A DNA stretch of 64,000 nt from a bacterium (GCA_017405875.1 JAFQZM010000030.1:1-64000); one strand, 5' to 3'. Positions 52,116 to 61,718 are shown, counted from the stretch's first letter. Notes: a model not told the origin generated them from the sequence alone. Numbers and translations: made by a program.

Positions 52116-52697
52116 GTGGATTTTTTCATTTTTTCACTTTTCAGGCGTTTCGAGGCGTTTTTGATCTGCGAAACTTCCGGCAGAAAACGGGCTGCAGGTC
52201 TTTTTCTCATCTTTGCCCTGATGATACCCGGTTCAATGAAATTCCTTTTTATTTTCGCGTTGTCCGCAAGACTTCTTCCGGCTCTTGTTGCTGAGAAAAA
52301 AATGAGATTTTTCCTCTCTCTTCCGTTTTCAAGGACAGAACTGTTTATCTATTCGTTTTTATTAGGTTTTTCACTCATTTTTACGACTAATGCGATAGGG
52401 TGGGCGCTTTTTGACAGCGGCAGTTCGCCCGAATTTCTGAAATATTTCATTTTTTATGCTTTTTATTTCGGCATGACGCTGATATACGCGCTTAAAATAG
52501 GCTCGATGATGCTTCTGCCGATGCTGACCCTTCTTTTTGACCTGATTTCTCCTTTCGTTGCAACGGAATTTTTTGCCGTATATTCGCAATTCAGCCCGAT
52601 TTATCAGCAGAATCAGCCGCTTGCTCTTGCGGTATCGGTTGCGGTGCTTGCAATTTCCTATGCCATGTTCGTTTTCGGAAGGGGCGAAAAATGGTGA
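52116..52697 (+). CDS. Membrane protein, ABC-2-permease-like position
   Basis: 193 aa if started at the GTG at 52116; the frame opens further upstream and the ribosome site is not clear. Five or six hydrophobic segments with motifs such as LSLPFSRTELFIYSFLLG, which resembles the ABC-2 permease pattern of short membrane components. It overlaps the ATG of the ABC ATPase-like gene (ATGGTGA), so the pair is probably one complex. Substrate unknown. Confidence 0.6.
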   Translation: MDFFIFSLFRRFEAFLICETSGRKRAAGLFLIFALMIPGSMKFLFIFALSARLLPALVAEKKMRFFLSLPFSRTELFIYSFLLGFSLIFTTNAIGWALFDSGSSPEFLKYFIFYAFYFGMTLIYALKIGSMMLLPMLTLLFDLISPFVATEFFAVYSQFSPIYQQNQPLALAVSVAVLAISYAMFVFGRGEKW

Positions 52698-53470
52698 TAT
52701 CTCTCGAAAACGCCGTCAAAATTTTCGGAAAAACCAGAGTGGTTGACGATGTCACCGTAAAATTCCGTTCAGGAAACATTTCGGTAGTGGTGGGCGATCA
52801 CGGAGCAGGGAAGAGGACTCTGCTCAGACTCCTTGCAGGCGAACTGAAGCCCGATTCAGGCAAAGTGATTGCAAAACCTGGAACTTCCAAAGGATTCTCC
52901 TATGAAAACGGCGATTTTTCTCCGAAATTGAAAACTGCAGATCTCTGCACGGTCTGGATGCTGCTTTACAAAAATTTCGATATAAAAATTTTCCGTTCAA
53001 TGCTGGCTGAAGGCGGAATCGCCGAAAACAGCAGATTTTCGCACCTTTCAAATGCCCAGAAAAGCTGGTTTTCCGCTTCTCTTCTTATTGCAAGCAATGC
53101 CGACATAATGATTTTCGACGAGCCTTTGAAGTATTTCGATTCCGAAATGAAAATCAGATTTTTAGAAATACTGGATAATGCGGCAAAACAGGATAAGACC
53201 GTCATTGTTAGTTCAAATGAAATAGTTGATTTTGAAAAGTCGGCAGGTTTTGTCGCCGCGCTGAGTAACGGAAATTTGGTACTTTCCGGAGAAACTGAAA
53301 CGCTGCTTGCCTCGCACAGACTCATGCCCGGTGCTTCAACGATTTCTCCCGATTTCAAAGTCATCGGCCCTGTTCTTAACGAAAGGCTTGTGGAAACGAC
53401 TGATGAAGTCGGAAGAAACGCGACTTTAAAAGAGATTGTTCTTGGATATGTAAACGGAAGCAGTTCTTAG
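52691..53470 (+). CDS. Degenerate ABC-type ATPase
   Basis: 259 aa. The overall ABC fold is recognisable, but the key motifs deviate. Walker A reads GDHGAGKRTLL, with Arg in place of the Ser/Thr after the Lys. The signature reads LSNAQKSW instead of LSGGQ, and the switch His appears replaced (VIVSSNE). Walker B is kept (ADIMIFDEP). It may bind nucleotide without hydrolysing it well, or may work only with a second ATPase. It follows the membrane protein at 52116. Confidence 0.75.
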   Translation: MVISLENAVKIFGKTRVVDDVTVKFRSGNISVVVGDHGAGKRTLLRLLAGELKPDSGKVIAKPGTSKGFSYENGDFSPKLKTADLCTVWMLLYKNFDIKIFRSMLAEGGIAENSRFSHLSNAQKSWFSASLLIASNADIMIFDEPLKYFDSEMKIRFLEILDNAAKQDKTVIVSSNEIVDFEKSAGFVAALSNGNLVLSGETETLLASHRLMPGASTISPDFKVIGPVLNERLVETTDEVGRNATLKEIVLGYVNGSSS

Positions 53471-53477
53471 ATTTTCT

Positions 53478-54224
53478 TTATTTGGATTCTTCCTGTTTCG
53501 GAGCTTTTTCAAAAGAAAGAAGTTCGACTTCGAAAATGAGTGCAGCGTTAGGACCGATTTTTTCTCCTGCGCCGCCTTCGCCGTAAGCGAGTTCAGACGG
53601 GATGAAGAATTTGTATTTAGCGCCTTTCTTCATAAGCTGAACGCCTTCAGTCCAGCCTTTGATAACTCTGTTGAGAGGGAATTTCGCCGGCTCGTTTCTT
53701 TTGTATGAGCTGTCGAATTCGGTGCCGTCGAGAAGTGTGCCGCGGTAGTGGACTTCAACGATGTCTTCAGCAGCGGGGCTTTCGCCTTCACCTTCTGTTT
53801 CAACGATGTACTGAAGACCAGATTCTGTCGTTTTTACGCCTTCTTTGGTTTTGTTTTCAGCAAGAAATTTATCTCCGGCTTCTTTGTTTTCGGCAGCCTT
53901 TTTGGTTCTTTCTTCCATCATTTTCGTGATCATTTCGGTCTGGAATTCCTGAAGAGCGGTACCGATTTCCTCTTCCGTCATTTTGGATTCAGCGCCTGTG
54001 AAAGCGGCTTTGAAACCAGCCAGAAATGCGTTGAGGTCAAAATCGAAATTCTGTCTCTTCAAGTTTCTGCCTACATCGCTTCCGAGTGCATAACCGTATT
54101 TTACCTGCTTGTCGGAATCGATTTTCTCTTTTGAGATTTCGCCGTTTCCGGAGCTGCTGCAATTTCCGCATGCGCAGAAAAACATCGAAACAGCCATAAT
54201 AGCGCAACAAATAACCTTTTTCAT
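53478..54224 (-). CDS. FKBP-type peptidyl-prolyl isomerase, lipoprotein
   Basis: 248 aa, AGGAGG before the ATG. A signal peptide with many Cys (ICCAIMAVSMFFCACGNC); Cys19 is the likely lipidation site. An N-terminal helical dimerisation region of the FkpA/Mip kind (YALGSDVGRNLKRQ, ALQEFQTEM) is followed by the FKBP domain (VEVHYRGTLLDGTEFDSSY, VIKGWTEGVQLM, IPSELAYGEGGAG, LIFEVELL). A periplasmic folding factor. Convergent with the ABC-like gene. Confidence 0.92.
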   Translation of the reverse strand: MKKVICCAIMAVSMFFCACGNCSSSGNGEISKEKIDSDKQVKYGYALGSDVGRNLKRQNFDFDLNAFLAGFKAAFTGAESKMTEEEIGTALQEFQTEMITKMMEERTKKAAENKEAGDKFLAENKTKEGVKTTESGLQYIVETEGEGESPAAEDIVEVHYRGTLLDGTEFDSSYKRNEPAKFPLNRVIKGWTEGVQLMKKGAKYKFFIPSELAYGEGGAGEKIGPNAALIFEVELLSFEKAPKQEESK

Positions 54225-54265
54225 TTTTCCTCCTAAAAAAACAAGTTAAAAAAACAAAGCCGCCG

Positions 54266-54293
54266 ATGTTATCAAAATTTATTGTAAAAGCAA
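54266..54293 (-). promoter_or_regulatory. Predicted promoter of the FKBP gene
   Basis: On the minus strand TTGCTT (54293-54288), 16-base spacer, TAACAT (54271-54266), then CGGCGGCTTTG. Confidence 0.5.
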
Positions 54294-54336
54294 CATATTA
54301 TTTTGAAAGAACTCGGAACGCAGTGGTTCAATGAGG

Positions 54337-54364
54337 TTGACATTCTTTTTGCCGCAATTAAAAT
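54337..54364 (+). promoter_or_regulatory. Predicted promoter of the nucleoside kinase gene
   Basis: Consensus TTGACA (54337-54342), 16-base spacer, TAAAAT (54359-54364), then TTCCCGCTTTTTG. The best -35/-10 pair in the window. Confidence 0.75.
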
Positions 54365-54402
54365 TTCCCGCTTTTTGTTTGTGTCCGTTATAGGAGAAAA
54401 TC

Positions 54403-56073
54403 ATGGCTAACGATTTGTTTTCATTGAAGATTGTTGTTCCGGAAGGTGTTCGAGAAGTTTCCGTTGCTGCAGGAACTAAATTTATCGATCTCGCTCCGGA
54501 ATATCAGGAAAACTACAAGTGCCGCATAATAGGCGCGGTTTTCAACAACGAACTCTGCGACCTCTGCAAAGAGATTCCCGGGGAAGGCAGAGTGGAATTT
54601 TTCACGATGCAGAACAAGGACGGCTACCTGTTTTATCTGAGAAGCATCCTTTTCGTGCTGATAAAGGCGAGCAAAGAGCTTTTTCCTCATGCGATACTGC
54701 ACATCGAATACAGCATAGGAAACGGTTATTACTGCTGGTTTGAAGGGCTTGACTGGCTCGAAGCCGGTGATGTAGAGCGTCTTTCGGCGAAAATGAGGGA
54801 AATGGTCGAAGCCGACATTCCTTTCGTAAGGCAGAATGTTCCGACCAGTCAGGCGATAGAAGAGTTCAAAAAGCAGGATCTCACCGACAAAGTTTCGCTT
54901 TTCAAAATAAGAAAACAGCCGCGGACGAATATTTACTGGCTCAACTCAACTATCGGATATTTCTCGGGTTATCTTCTTCCTTCGACTTCATACTGCGACA
55001 AATTCCAGCTTATACACTACAAAAACGGTATAGTTCTTCTAATTCCGACCGTCGCAGAACCTGACAAAGTTCCCGCATTTCAGGACAGTCCCAAATATTT
55101 CAACATCATTCAGGAGCACAACGAGTGGCTTGACGTTCTTGAACTTGATACCTGCGCGAAACTCAACGACTGGATAAGGCGTGGATTCAGCAACAAAATA
55201 ATTCTTCTGTGCGAAGCGCTGCATGAAAAGAAGCTGGCGAAGATCGCAGACGAAGTTTACAGACGCCGCAAAGTTGTGAAAATAGTTTCGATCGCCGGGC
55301 CGAGTTCGAGCGGAAAAACGACCACGGCAAACAGGCTCTGCGTGCAGCTTCGCGTGAACGGTCTTAAACCTTTCCTCATTTCGCTTGACGATTACTTTAT
55401 CGACCGCGATAAAACTCCGCTCGACGAGAAGGGCGAGCACGATTTCGAGTCGCTTTCGGCGATAAATATCGAGCTTTTCAACAAAAATCTGAACGATCTG
55501 ATGAGCGGGCGTGAAGTTACGCTTCCGAGATACGATTTCAAAACGGGGAAAAGCTGCACAGACGGTAAAACGATGGTACTTCCCGAAAACGGCGTTCTTG
55601 TTATCGAAGGAATCCACGGGCTTAATCCGAATCTTTACGCCGATGTTCCGTCTTACTGCATATACAAAATCTACGTCAGCGCGCTCACTGCTTTAAATAT
55701 CGATAATCACAACAGAATTCCGACAACTGACGGCAGGATCCTGCGCCGGATGGTGCGCGATTTCCAGTATCGCGGACATTCTCCGATAGAGACTTTAAAA
55801 CGCTGGGCTTCGGTCAGAAACGGAGAGGACAACAACATTTTCCCGTATCAGGAAAACGCCGACATCATGTTCAATTCGACTTTCGTTTATGAGTTCAGCG
55901 TCATGAAAAAATATGCAGAACCTCTTCTGAAACAGGTCCCGGCCGATATTCCCGAATACCGCGAAGTAAAAAGGCTTCTCAAATTCCTCTCGTTTTTTGA
56001 AGATATGGACGATTCAACGATTCCGCCGAATTCGATCCTTCGCGAATTTATCGGCAACAGTATCTTCCGGTAG
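54403..56073 (+). CDS. TGS-domain nucleoside (uridine kinase-like) kinase
   Basis: 556 aa, AGGAG before the ATG. Residues 1-65 look like a TGS domain, followed by a region akin to the second additional domain of threonyl-tRNA synthetase (HILHIEYSIGNGYYCWF-like AILHIEYSIGNGYYCW). The kinase of the phosphoribulokinase/uridine kinase family starts near residue 290: IAGPSSSGKTTTANRL (Walker A), SLDDYFIDR, GVLVIEGIHGLNP (Walker B), and RMVRDFQYRGH. Such three-part proteins are common in anaerobes and annotated as nucleoside kinase; the true substrate is uncertain. Confidence 0.9.
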   Translation: MANDLFSLKIVVPEGVREVSVAAGTKFIDLAPEYQENYKCRIIGAVFNNELCDLCKEIPGEGRVEFFTMQNKDGYLFYLRSILFVLIKASKELFPHAILHIEYSIGNGYYCWFEGLDWLEAGDVERLSAKMREMVEADIPFVRQNVPTSQAIEEFKKQDLTDKVSLFKIRKQPRTNIYWLNSTIGYFSGYLLPSTSYCDKFQLIHYKNGIVLLIPTVAEPDKVPAFQDSPKYFNIIQEHNEWLDVLELDTCAKLNDWIRRGFSNKIILLCEALHEKKLAKIADEVYRRRKVVKIVSIAGPSSSGKTTTANRLCVQLRVNGLKPFLISLDDYFIDRDKTPLDEKGEHDFESLSAINIELFNKNLNDLMSGREVTLPRYDFKTGKSCTDGKTMVLPENGVLVIEGIHGLNPNLYADVPSYCIYKIYVSALTALNIDNHNRIPTTDGRILRRMVRDFQYRGHSPIETLKRWASVRNGEDNNIFPYQENADIMFNSTFVYEFSVMKKYAEPLLKQVPADIPEYREVKRLLKFLSFFEDMDDSTIPPNSILREFIGNSIFR

Positions 56074-56094
56074 AGACGTTTCCTGAAACGTCTC
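56073..56094. terminator. Hairpin between convergent genes
   Basis: GAGACGTTTC, CT, GAAACGTCTC: 10-base arms starting at the kinase stop codon. No T-run, but its place between convergent genes suggests a bidirectional stop. Confidence 0.45.
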
Positions 56095-56109
56095 AAATGA
56101 CGTAATTCG

Positions 56110-57036
56110 TTAATCCAGATTGGATTCTTTCTGTTTTTCCATTTTCTTTTCGATGTTCTTCACGCGGTCTCTGATTGTCGGGAAGAACCTGTTGTGACGG
56201 TTTTCGCGCATCGACTGCTCGTAGAAGTTTTTCGCTCTTTCAAGCTGGTTCATCTTTTCGTAGCAGACGCCGAGCAGAAGTTCGGAACGGTCTTTAGGAA
56301 GATCTTTTTTCGTATTTATGAAAAGAAAACGCTCGAATGCGATAGCCGCCTTGTTGTAGTCTTTCATTCGGTAGTAGGAGAGGGCAGTGAGATAGAAAAG
56401 ATTTCCGATATGGTCGCCTGTTGAAGAAATATCAAGACTGTCTTTGAATCTGTCGATTGCCGCTTCGTAACTTTTGCGTTTGAAAAGCGTTTCGCCTTCC
56501 TCATACTTTTTAAGAGCCGCTTTCTGCTTGATCATGCTCGTTTCGTTGTCGATGATCGTTCTTTCAAGACGGGAAAGTGCAGAAAGGTTGAACTCGCCGT
56601 AAAGTTTGAAAGCGTTGTCGGGATCGCCTTCCTTCAGCGCGAGATAGAGGTTGTAAGCCTTGATATCGTTGTTTTCCATCGAGAAAATCTTGTCTTTCAG
56701 CTCTGAGACCTCTTTTTCGAGGTATTTGTTGTGCTCTTCGCGGATTCTGCTCTGGTTCGCGTAATTTGCCGCCTGCGACCTGAAATAGAAAAAGAACGAA
56801 AGAATGATGACTATGCCCAAAATAATGAAAGTGGCAAAATAACGTGTTGCCTGATTCTGTTCTTTTGTATTGACTTTGCGGTTGATCTCTTTTATCGCCG
56901 CATCGAGACTGCCCTGATTGTTCATTATGTGGGTCATCAGACGGCGCATCTCCTTGATGTCGTCAATGCCGTGAGGCTTCTCGTTTTTCGGTTGTTCCTG
57001 AATTTTATTTTCCTTATTTTCCTTGTTTTCGACCAT
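56110..57036 (-). CDS. Membrane-anchored TPR protein
   Basis: 308 aa, GAGG before the ATG. A charged cytoplasmic N-terminus, one membrane span (YFATFIILGIVIILSFFFYF, about 66-85), a coiled coil, then tetratricopeptide-like repeats (EGETLFKRKSYEAAIDRFKD, NLFYLTALSYYRMKDYNKAA, LLLGVCYEKMNQLERAKNFY). Probably a scaffold facing the periplasm; partners unknown. Divergent from the LD-carboxypeptidase gene. Confidence 0.78.
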   Translation of the reverse strand: MVENKENKENKIQEQPKNEKPHGIDDIKEMRRLMTHIMNNQGSLDAAIKEINRKVNTKEQNQATRYFATFIILGIVIILSFFFYFRSQAANYANQSRIREEHNKYLEKEVSELKDKIFSMENNDIKAYNLYLALKEGDPDNAFKLYGEFNLSALSRLERTIIDNETSMIKQKAALKKYEEGETLFKRKSYEAAIDRFKDSLDISSTGDHIGNLFYLTALSYYRMKDYNKAAIAFERFLFINTKKDLPKDRSELLLGVCYEKMNQLERAKNFYEQSMRENRHNRFFPTIRDRVKNIEKKMEKQKESNLD

Positions 57037-57154
57037 TTCAGCCTCGCAAAAAACGAGGGAGTCTAATTTATTTGCACGGAATTACAAAAAAAATAGGAAA
57101 AATAGATAATTTTGCTATCCTGCGTGCCGTATTTTTGGACTTTGGGAGATTGAA

Positions 57155-58072
57155 ATGAGTAATTCCTATTTTGAATTCAAACCGATAAGTTTCAGAGGCG
57201 AAGTTGCCGTCGTAGCACCTTCGTCGCCGTTTGAAAAAACCGTTTTCAATGCCGGTATAACCGAGCTTAAACTTAACAAAATCAAGCCTGTAATCGATAA
57301 AAACGCTTTTGCGAAAGAGAGTTTTCTTGCGGGAAGCGACGAACTGCGGGCAGAATCGCTTGTCAACGCTTTCACGAGCGAAAATATCGAGGCTGTCTGG
57401 ACTGCGCGCGGCGGTTACGGTTCTTTGAGGCTTCTTGAAAAACTGCAGGAAAACATTGATAAAATCAAGGCAAACCCGAAACTTTTCATAGGTTTCAGCG
57501 ATGTCACTGCACTTCATGCATGGCTTGTAGACAAATGCGGTTTCGTCACAATTCACGGACCGAACATAACCACTTTGAATTCTATCGACCGCTTTTCCAA
57601 GGCTCAGATTTTCGAACTTCTGCAGGGAAAAGACAGGGCTTTCACGATTTTCAACAAAAACATGAGAGCACTCAATCCGGGAAAAGCAAAAGGAGTCGTC
57701 AAAGGCGGCAATTTAACGACGCTCGTTTCGATGATCGGAACGCCGTTTGAGCCTGATTTCAAAGATTCGATACTTTTCATCGAAGAGGTGAACGAAGTGC
57801 CTTACCGCGTCGACAGACTGCTGACACAAATGCGTCTTGCCGGCAAATTCAAAGGGATAAAAGCTCTCATTTTCGGCGAATTTTCATACAGAGAGTTCAG
57901 GCCGCCGGCTGAAAAAAGCGTAAATCCGTTTGCGATGCTGGAAACGATCGGTTTGGACAAGTCGATCCCTGTTGTCTGCAACTTCCCGGCTGGTCACGGT
58001 CAGCAGAACATGGCTTTCATGCTCGGCGCGGTTGCGGAACTCGATACCGAAGCAAAAACGCTTAGATACTGA
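57155..58072 (+). CDS. ldcA: LD-carboxypeptidase, S66 family
   Basis: 305 aa, normal length, GGGAGA before the ATG. The Ser-Glu-His machinery is visible: nucleophile region FIGFSDVTALHAWL, Glu in FIEEVNEVPYRVDRLL, and His in FPAGHGQQNMAF. AVVAPSSPF and WTARGGYGSLRLL are the other S66 blocks. The enzyme trims the terminal D-Ala from murein tetrapeptides during recycling; MccF-like microcin immunity is the alternative in this family. First gene of a three-gene envelope operon. Confidence 0.92.
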   Translation: MSNSYFEFKPISFRGEVAVVAPSSPFEKTVFNAGITELKLNKIKPVIDKNAFAKESFLAGSDELRAESLVNAFTSENIEAVWTARGGYGSLRLLEKLQENIDKIKANPKLFIGFSDVTALHAWLVDKCGFVTIHGPNITTLNSIDRFSKAQIFELLQGKDRAFTIFNKNMRALNPGKAKGVVKGGNLTTLVSMIGTPFEPDFKDSILFIEEVNEVPYRVDRLLTQMRLAGKFKGIKALIFGEFSYREFRPPAEKSVNPFAMLETIGLDKSIPVVCNFPAGHGQQNMAFMLGAVAELDTEAKTLRY

Positions 58073-58087
58073 TTTTATTGGTAAATT

Positions 58088-58402
58088 ATGGCTGAAAAAC
58101 GAACAAAAGAAGAGATGATCTCTTTGGCTTATGATTTGCAGAACGCTATTACGGCATTCTGCGGTCACAGACCTTTGCGTATAACGACTAATAAGGATTT
58201 CAAGCTGTTACGGGTCGTATGGATGCGTGATTACGAGCGGAAAGATTGGTACAACGGTGTGGGGATGAAGATCCTGCTTTCCGCTTTTTCGGACAAACAT
58301 CACATTCAAGTACGTGAGATCACTGCCGAAGAGAGCAAAGAATCAGCGGTATGGCTCACAAAGGCTGAAAACGATCCTGAAAGACACGGAACGAATCGAT
58401 GA
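58088..58402 (+). CDS. Small protein of unknown function
   Basis: 104 aa, soluble and charged (MAEKRTKEEMISLAYDLQNA), no known motif. It lies 15 bases after ldcA, and its stop overlaps the Wzi-like start by ATGA, so it is very likely translated as part of that operon. No ribosome site of note. Confidence 0.7.
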   Translation: MAEKRTKEEMISLAYDLQNAITAFCGHRPLRITTNKDFKLLRVVWMRDYERKDWYNGVGMKILLSAFSDKHHIQVREITAEESKESAVWLTKAENDPERHGTNR

Positions 58403-60012
58403 TTTTTGTTTTTATTCTTGTTTTCCTTTTATTTTCAACTGAAATTTTTGCCGGAGAGTGTGACAATTCTTTTATTGTGCTTCCCAAGATTTATCAGAAG
58501 GAAGGAGAGGAAAATAAATGCAGGTTCAATCCGCTGCTTCACGTCAGCACCGATGACAGAAACGTTTACGACTATTTCGAAGCGCAGAATTCGGAACCCA
58601 AAGACTCTTTTTCGATTCTTCCGCGCGGTTTTTACGACACAAGAAATGATCTTAAATCGCTCTATCCGATCCTTCCTTTTGTAAACGGCGTGAAAAAGGA
58701 AGACCGTTGGAAAAACTCATGGCAGATCGTGTCAAAAGTAGGGGCGGGCTATTATTTTTCAAACAAAGACGGCAACTTCATATCAGGCGCCGGAGGGCGT
58801 AAATTCGACAAAGGTTCGACGATGATAACCAGTCAGAGCGGAAACGCCGTTTTTCTCGATTCGTGGGCGTTTTACTGGGAACTTGAGGAAAAAAACACTT
58901 TTAAATCAGGCAATTCCATAGCTTCGACCGATGTCGATTTCAGGCGTTTTTACGCAAAAATGAAAATGTGGAAATTCTCGATTATGGCGGGAAAGGACAC
59001 CGTTCATCTGGGACCTGGCGAATACGGTATGCTGATATCTTCCAACGCCGAACCGTTTTATATGGTCAAATTGCAGAATGAGCAGACTATCCATCTTGGC
59101 GGCGACTGGAACTTCATTGTTTTCAACGGCTGGCTCCGCGAAGAGCGCAACGATGTCTCCAATCCGCAACTTATGGCGATGAGGCTCACTTACAGACCTC
59201 CTAAAATGTTCAGCTTTTTCGAACTCGGAATGACTCGCAGCATGCTGTACGGCGGCAAAGGTATGCCGGAATATGTTTTGACAGATTATCCCTATCTGCT
59301 GACCGGCGCATCCGACAATGTTATGAACAGCAAGTGGGATGTCGACAGTTATGCGTCGATAGATTTCACTTTCAACATTCCTATGTACAAACTCAATCCG
59401 GCAATCAAAGTCTTTAAATTCTATATTCAGGAATCAGGTACCGACCTGGCGGCGATATGGCAGGTCGAAGACAAAATCGAACTGCTTCTCCCTTATGTAT
59501 TTTTCCGTTTTCTTGAAAGAGGTTATCTCATAGGACTTTTTGCAGCTACTGAAAAAGACGTTATGCGTCTCGAGTATACAAAAACGTCATTAACTTACTA
59601 TTACAACCATATCTATAACAAGGAAGGTTTTAGCTACCACGGACTTTCTTTAGGGCATCCGTTCGGAAGGAACCATCAGGCGATACGGTTCAACCACAGG
59701 CACTATTTCAGCAATGCATTTTCTTTCAAGTGGGAGATAGGTTTCTACCAGATGGGCTGTGCAACTTCAAAAGACGGCAATTCGAATATTACTGCAATCT
59801 ATCCGTTTTTCTCGCTCAGAGACGGGATTCTCAGGCGCGGATACGGAAACATCTGGTTTGACTGGATCTTCTACGGTCACTTGATCCGCGGCTACGTTTC
59901 AGTTGATGCCGGACCGAAAACGGACAAAAATCTTTCACCGATATTCCTTTCTGTTACTGACAAAGCTTCCGTTGATATTCTGACCGGCTTGTCAATTATA
60001 ATAAAGTTCTGA
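58399..60012 (+). CDS. Wzi-like outer-membrane beta-barrel
   Basis: 537 aa with a signal peptide (IFVFILVFLLFSTEIFAGEC). The body is rich in alternating aromatic and polar strands and ends in Phe (LSIIIKF), typical of outer-membrane barrels. The capsule-assembly Wzi pattern is visible (MAGKDTVHLGPGEYGMLISS, PFYMVKLQ). Wzi binds capsule polysaccharide at the surface, but many homologues lie in genomes without group 1 capsule, so the substrate is open. Confidence 0.8.
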   Translation: MIFVFILVFLLFSTEIFAGECDNSFIVLPKIYQKEGEENKCRFNPLLHVSTDDRNVYDYFEAQNSEPKDSFSILPRGFYDTRNDLKSLYPILPFVNGVKKEDRWKNSWQIVSKVGAGYYFSNKDGNFISGAGGRKFDKGSTMITSQSGNAVFLDSWAFYWELEEKNTFKSGNSIASTDVDFRRFYAKMKMWKFSIMAGKDTVHLGPGEYGMLISSNAEPFYMVKLQNEQTIHLGGDWNFIVFNGWLREERNDVSNPQLMAMRLTYRPPKMFSFFELGMTRSMLYGGKGMPEYVLTDYPYLLTGASDNVMNSKWDVDSYASIDFTFNIPMYKLNPAIKVFKFYIQESGTDLAAIWQVEDKIELLLPYVFFRFLERGYLIGLFAATEKDVMRLEYTKTSLTYYYNHIYNKEGFSYHGLSLGHPFGRNHQAIRFNHRHYFSNAFSFKWEIGFYQMGCATSKDGNSNITAIYPFFSLRDGILRRGYGNIWFDWIFYGHLIRGYVSVDAGPKTDKNLSPIFLSVTDKASVDILTGLSIIIKF

Positions 60013-60021
60013 TAAATTCGA

Positions 60022-61683
60022 TTAGTATTTCTGGCCTGCGAGGTTCTCTGCGACGTTGTGGTTCTCAGCGCTCATAGTGTTGAGATTGTTGAGAATGTCG
60101 ATAAACTGAATCGATGCGCTGCCGTCGCATATCTTCTCTTTGATTCTGTTGAAATGCTGGACTTTCGCATCTTTTATGAGCTTTTTGATCCTGATTCTGA
60201 TAACGAGAGCTTCATCGGCATAAACAGGGATATCCTCTCCGTTTTTGAAGATCGTGACCGACTTTTTGAAATGTTCGATATTCTCGTCAAGGATCTGGTT
60301 GATAGTTTCTATTGCCTCTGCTGAAAAAGTAGCGTTGTTTCTTTTCAGTTTGTCGATTATCTGGGAAATGTGTTCAACGCAGTCGGCAATCTTTTCAAAA
60401 TTGTGTGCCAGACCTATGCGGCTTGCAACGATCTTTGCATCACCGGGAGAGATCGCACGGACTGAAAGAGCGATGAGGAACTGAGTAAGCTGATACTGAT
60501 ATTTGTCGATCCTGTCTTCGTTCTTGGCAATTTCATCAGTTATTTCGGCAACTTGAACAGGGTCTTTCAAAGACATTTCACGCAGCATATCCAAGTTTTT
60601 GATAACGTAATCGGACATTGTGAGGAGTTCTTTTTCGCACTCCATAATGGCAATCGACGGCGTGCTGAACATACTTGTCTGAAGTTTGACGAGGTTTTCG
60701 GGCATCTCGATTTTGCCTTTGTCTTTGTTGGGAAATATTTTCTCGACAAGTTTTGCAAGCTGGCTGACGAACGGGATGCAGATGATAAGAGTCGTTACGT
60801 TGAATACAGTGTGACCCATCGCGATGTGGACGGTGAGCATCTCCTCGGGAGTTCCCGGAATCATAAGATCAACGATATCTTTATACGGACGGAAAACCAG
60901 AAGCAGGAGCGTAACTCCGATACATCTGAAAATGACCTGCGACAGAGCTGTTCTCTTTGCGTTTACCGTGCCTCCTACTGCAGCGAGAGCACCGGTCGAA
61001 CTTGCGCCGATGTTGCTTCCTAAAACGACTGCGAGCGCACCTTCGAAGTTGATGAGCCCCTGGCTAGCAAGTGCGATCACGATACCGACCATAGCGCTGC
61101 TCGACTGAGTGATGCAGGTGGTGATGATACCGACTAAAACGCCGAGGAGGATCGAAGCATAGGTCGAACCGTCGATGCTCTGGAACATCCTGACGAAAGT
61201 TTCGCTCTCTTTAAGCGGTGCAAAGCCGCTTTTCATAGTCTCCATTCCGAGGAAAAGGATACCGAAGCCGTAGATGAGCTCTCCGATATACTGCCATGAC
61301 TTGTTTTTAGAGAAAAGGCGCAGCATGACGCCGATACCGATGAGGGGCAGAGAGAAAGCCGAAACATTGAGCGTGACGATCCAGCCCGTGACCGTGGTTC
61401 CGATGCTGGCACCCAGACCGACACCTATTGCCTGCTGGACTGTCATTAGCCCGGCATTGACAAAACCTATAGTCATGACGGTCGTTGCACCGCTCGACTG
61501 AATTATTGCAGTGATGAGAAAACCGACAAAAGCACCGACGAAACGGTTCGAAGTGAGGACTTTGAGGATCTTTCTCAGTTTGTCGCCGGCCGCTTTCTGG
61601 ACACTTTCGCTCATCACTTTCATGCCCATGAAGAAAAGGCCCAGACCGCCGAGCGTGTGGAAAATTATGTAACTCCAGTTCAT
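60022..61683 (-). CDS. Na/Pi-cotransporter with PhoU-like domain
   Basis: 553 aa from the ATG at 61683 (GGAGAAAC upstream; a TTG five codons earlier is less likely). The membrane part has two inverted NptA repeats, each with the QSSGATT or TQSSSAM type signature (ITAIIQSSGATTVMTIGFV, CITQSSSAMVGIVIALAS), and GLGLFFMGMKVMSESV near the start. From about residue 340 a PhoU-like helical domain follows (IGLAHNFEKIADCVEHI). Takes up phosphate with sodium. Confidence 0.92.
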   Translation of the reverse strand: MNWSYIIFHTLGGLGLFFMGMKVMSESVQKAAGDKLRKILKVLTSNRFVGAFVGFLITAIIQSSGATTVMTIGFVNAGLMTVQQAIGVGLGASIGTTVTGWIVTLNVSAFSLPLIGIGVMLRLFSKNKSWQYIGELIYGFGILFLGMETMKSGFAPLKESETFVRMFQSIDGSTYASILLGVLVGIITTCITQSSSAMVGIVIALASQGLINFEGALAVVLGSNIGASSTGALAAVGGTVNAKRTALSQVIFRCIGVTLLLLVFRPYKDIVDLMIPGTPEEMLTVHIAMGHTVFNVTTLIICIPFVSQLAKLVEKIFPNKDKGKIEMPENLVKLQTSMFSTPSIAIMECEKELLTMSDYVIKNLDMLREMSLKDPVQVAEITDEIAKNEDRIDKYQYQLTQFLIALSVRAISPGDAKIVASRIGLAHNFEKIADCVEHISQIIDKLKRNNATFSAEAIETINQILDENIEHFKKSVTIFKNGEDIPVYADEALVIRIRIKKLIKDAKVQHFNRIKEKICDGSASIQFIDILNNLNTMSAENHNVAENLAGQKY

Positions 61684-61718
61684 AAAGAGTTTCTCCAAAA
61701 AATATCAAAAAACGGTGG

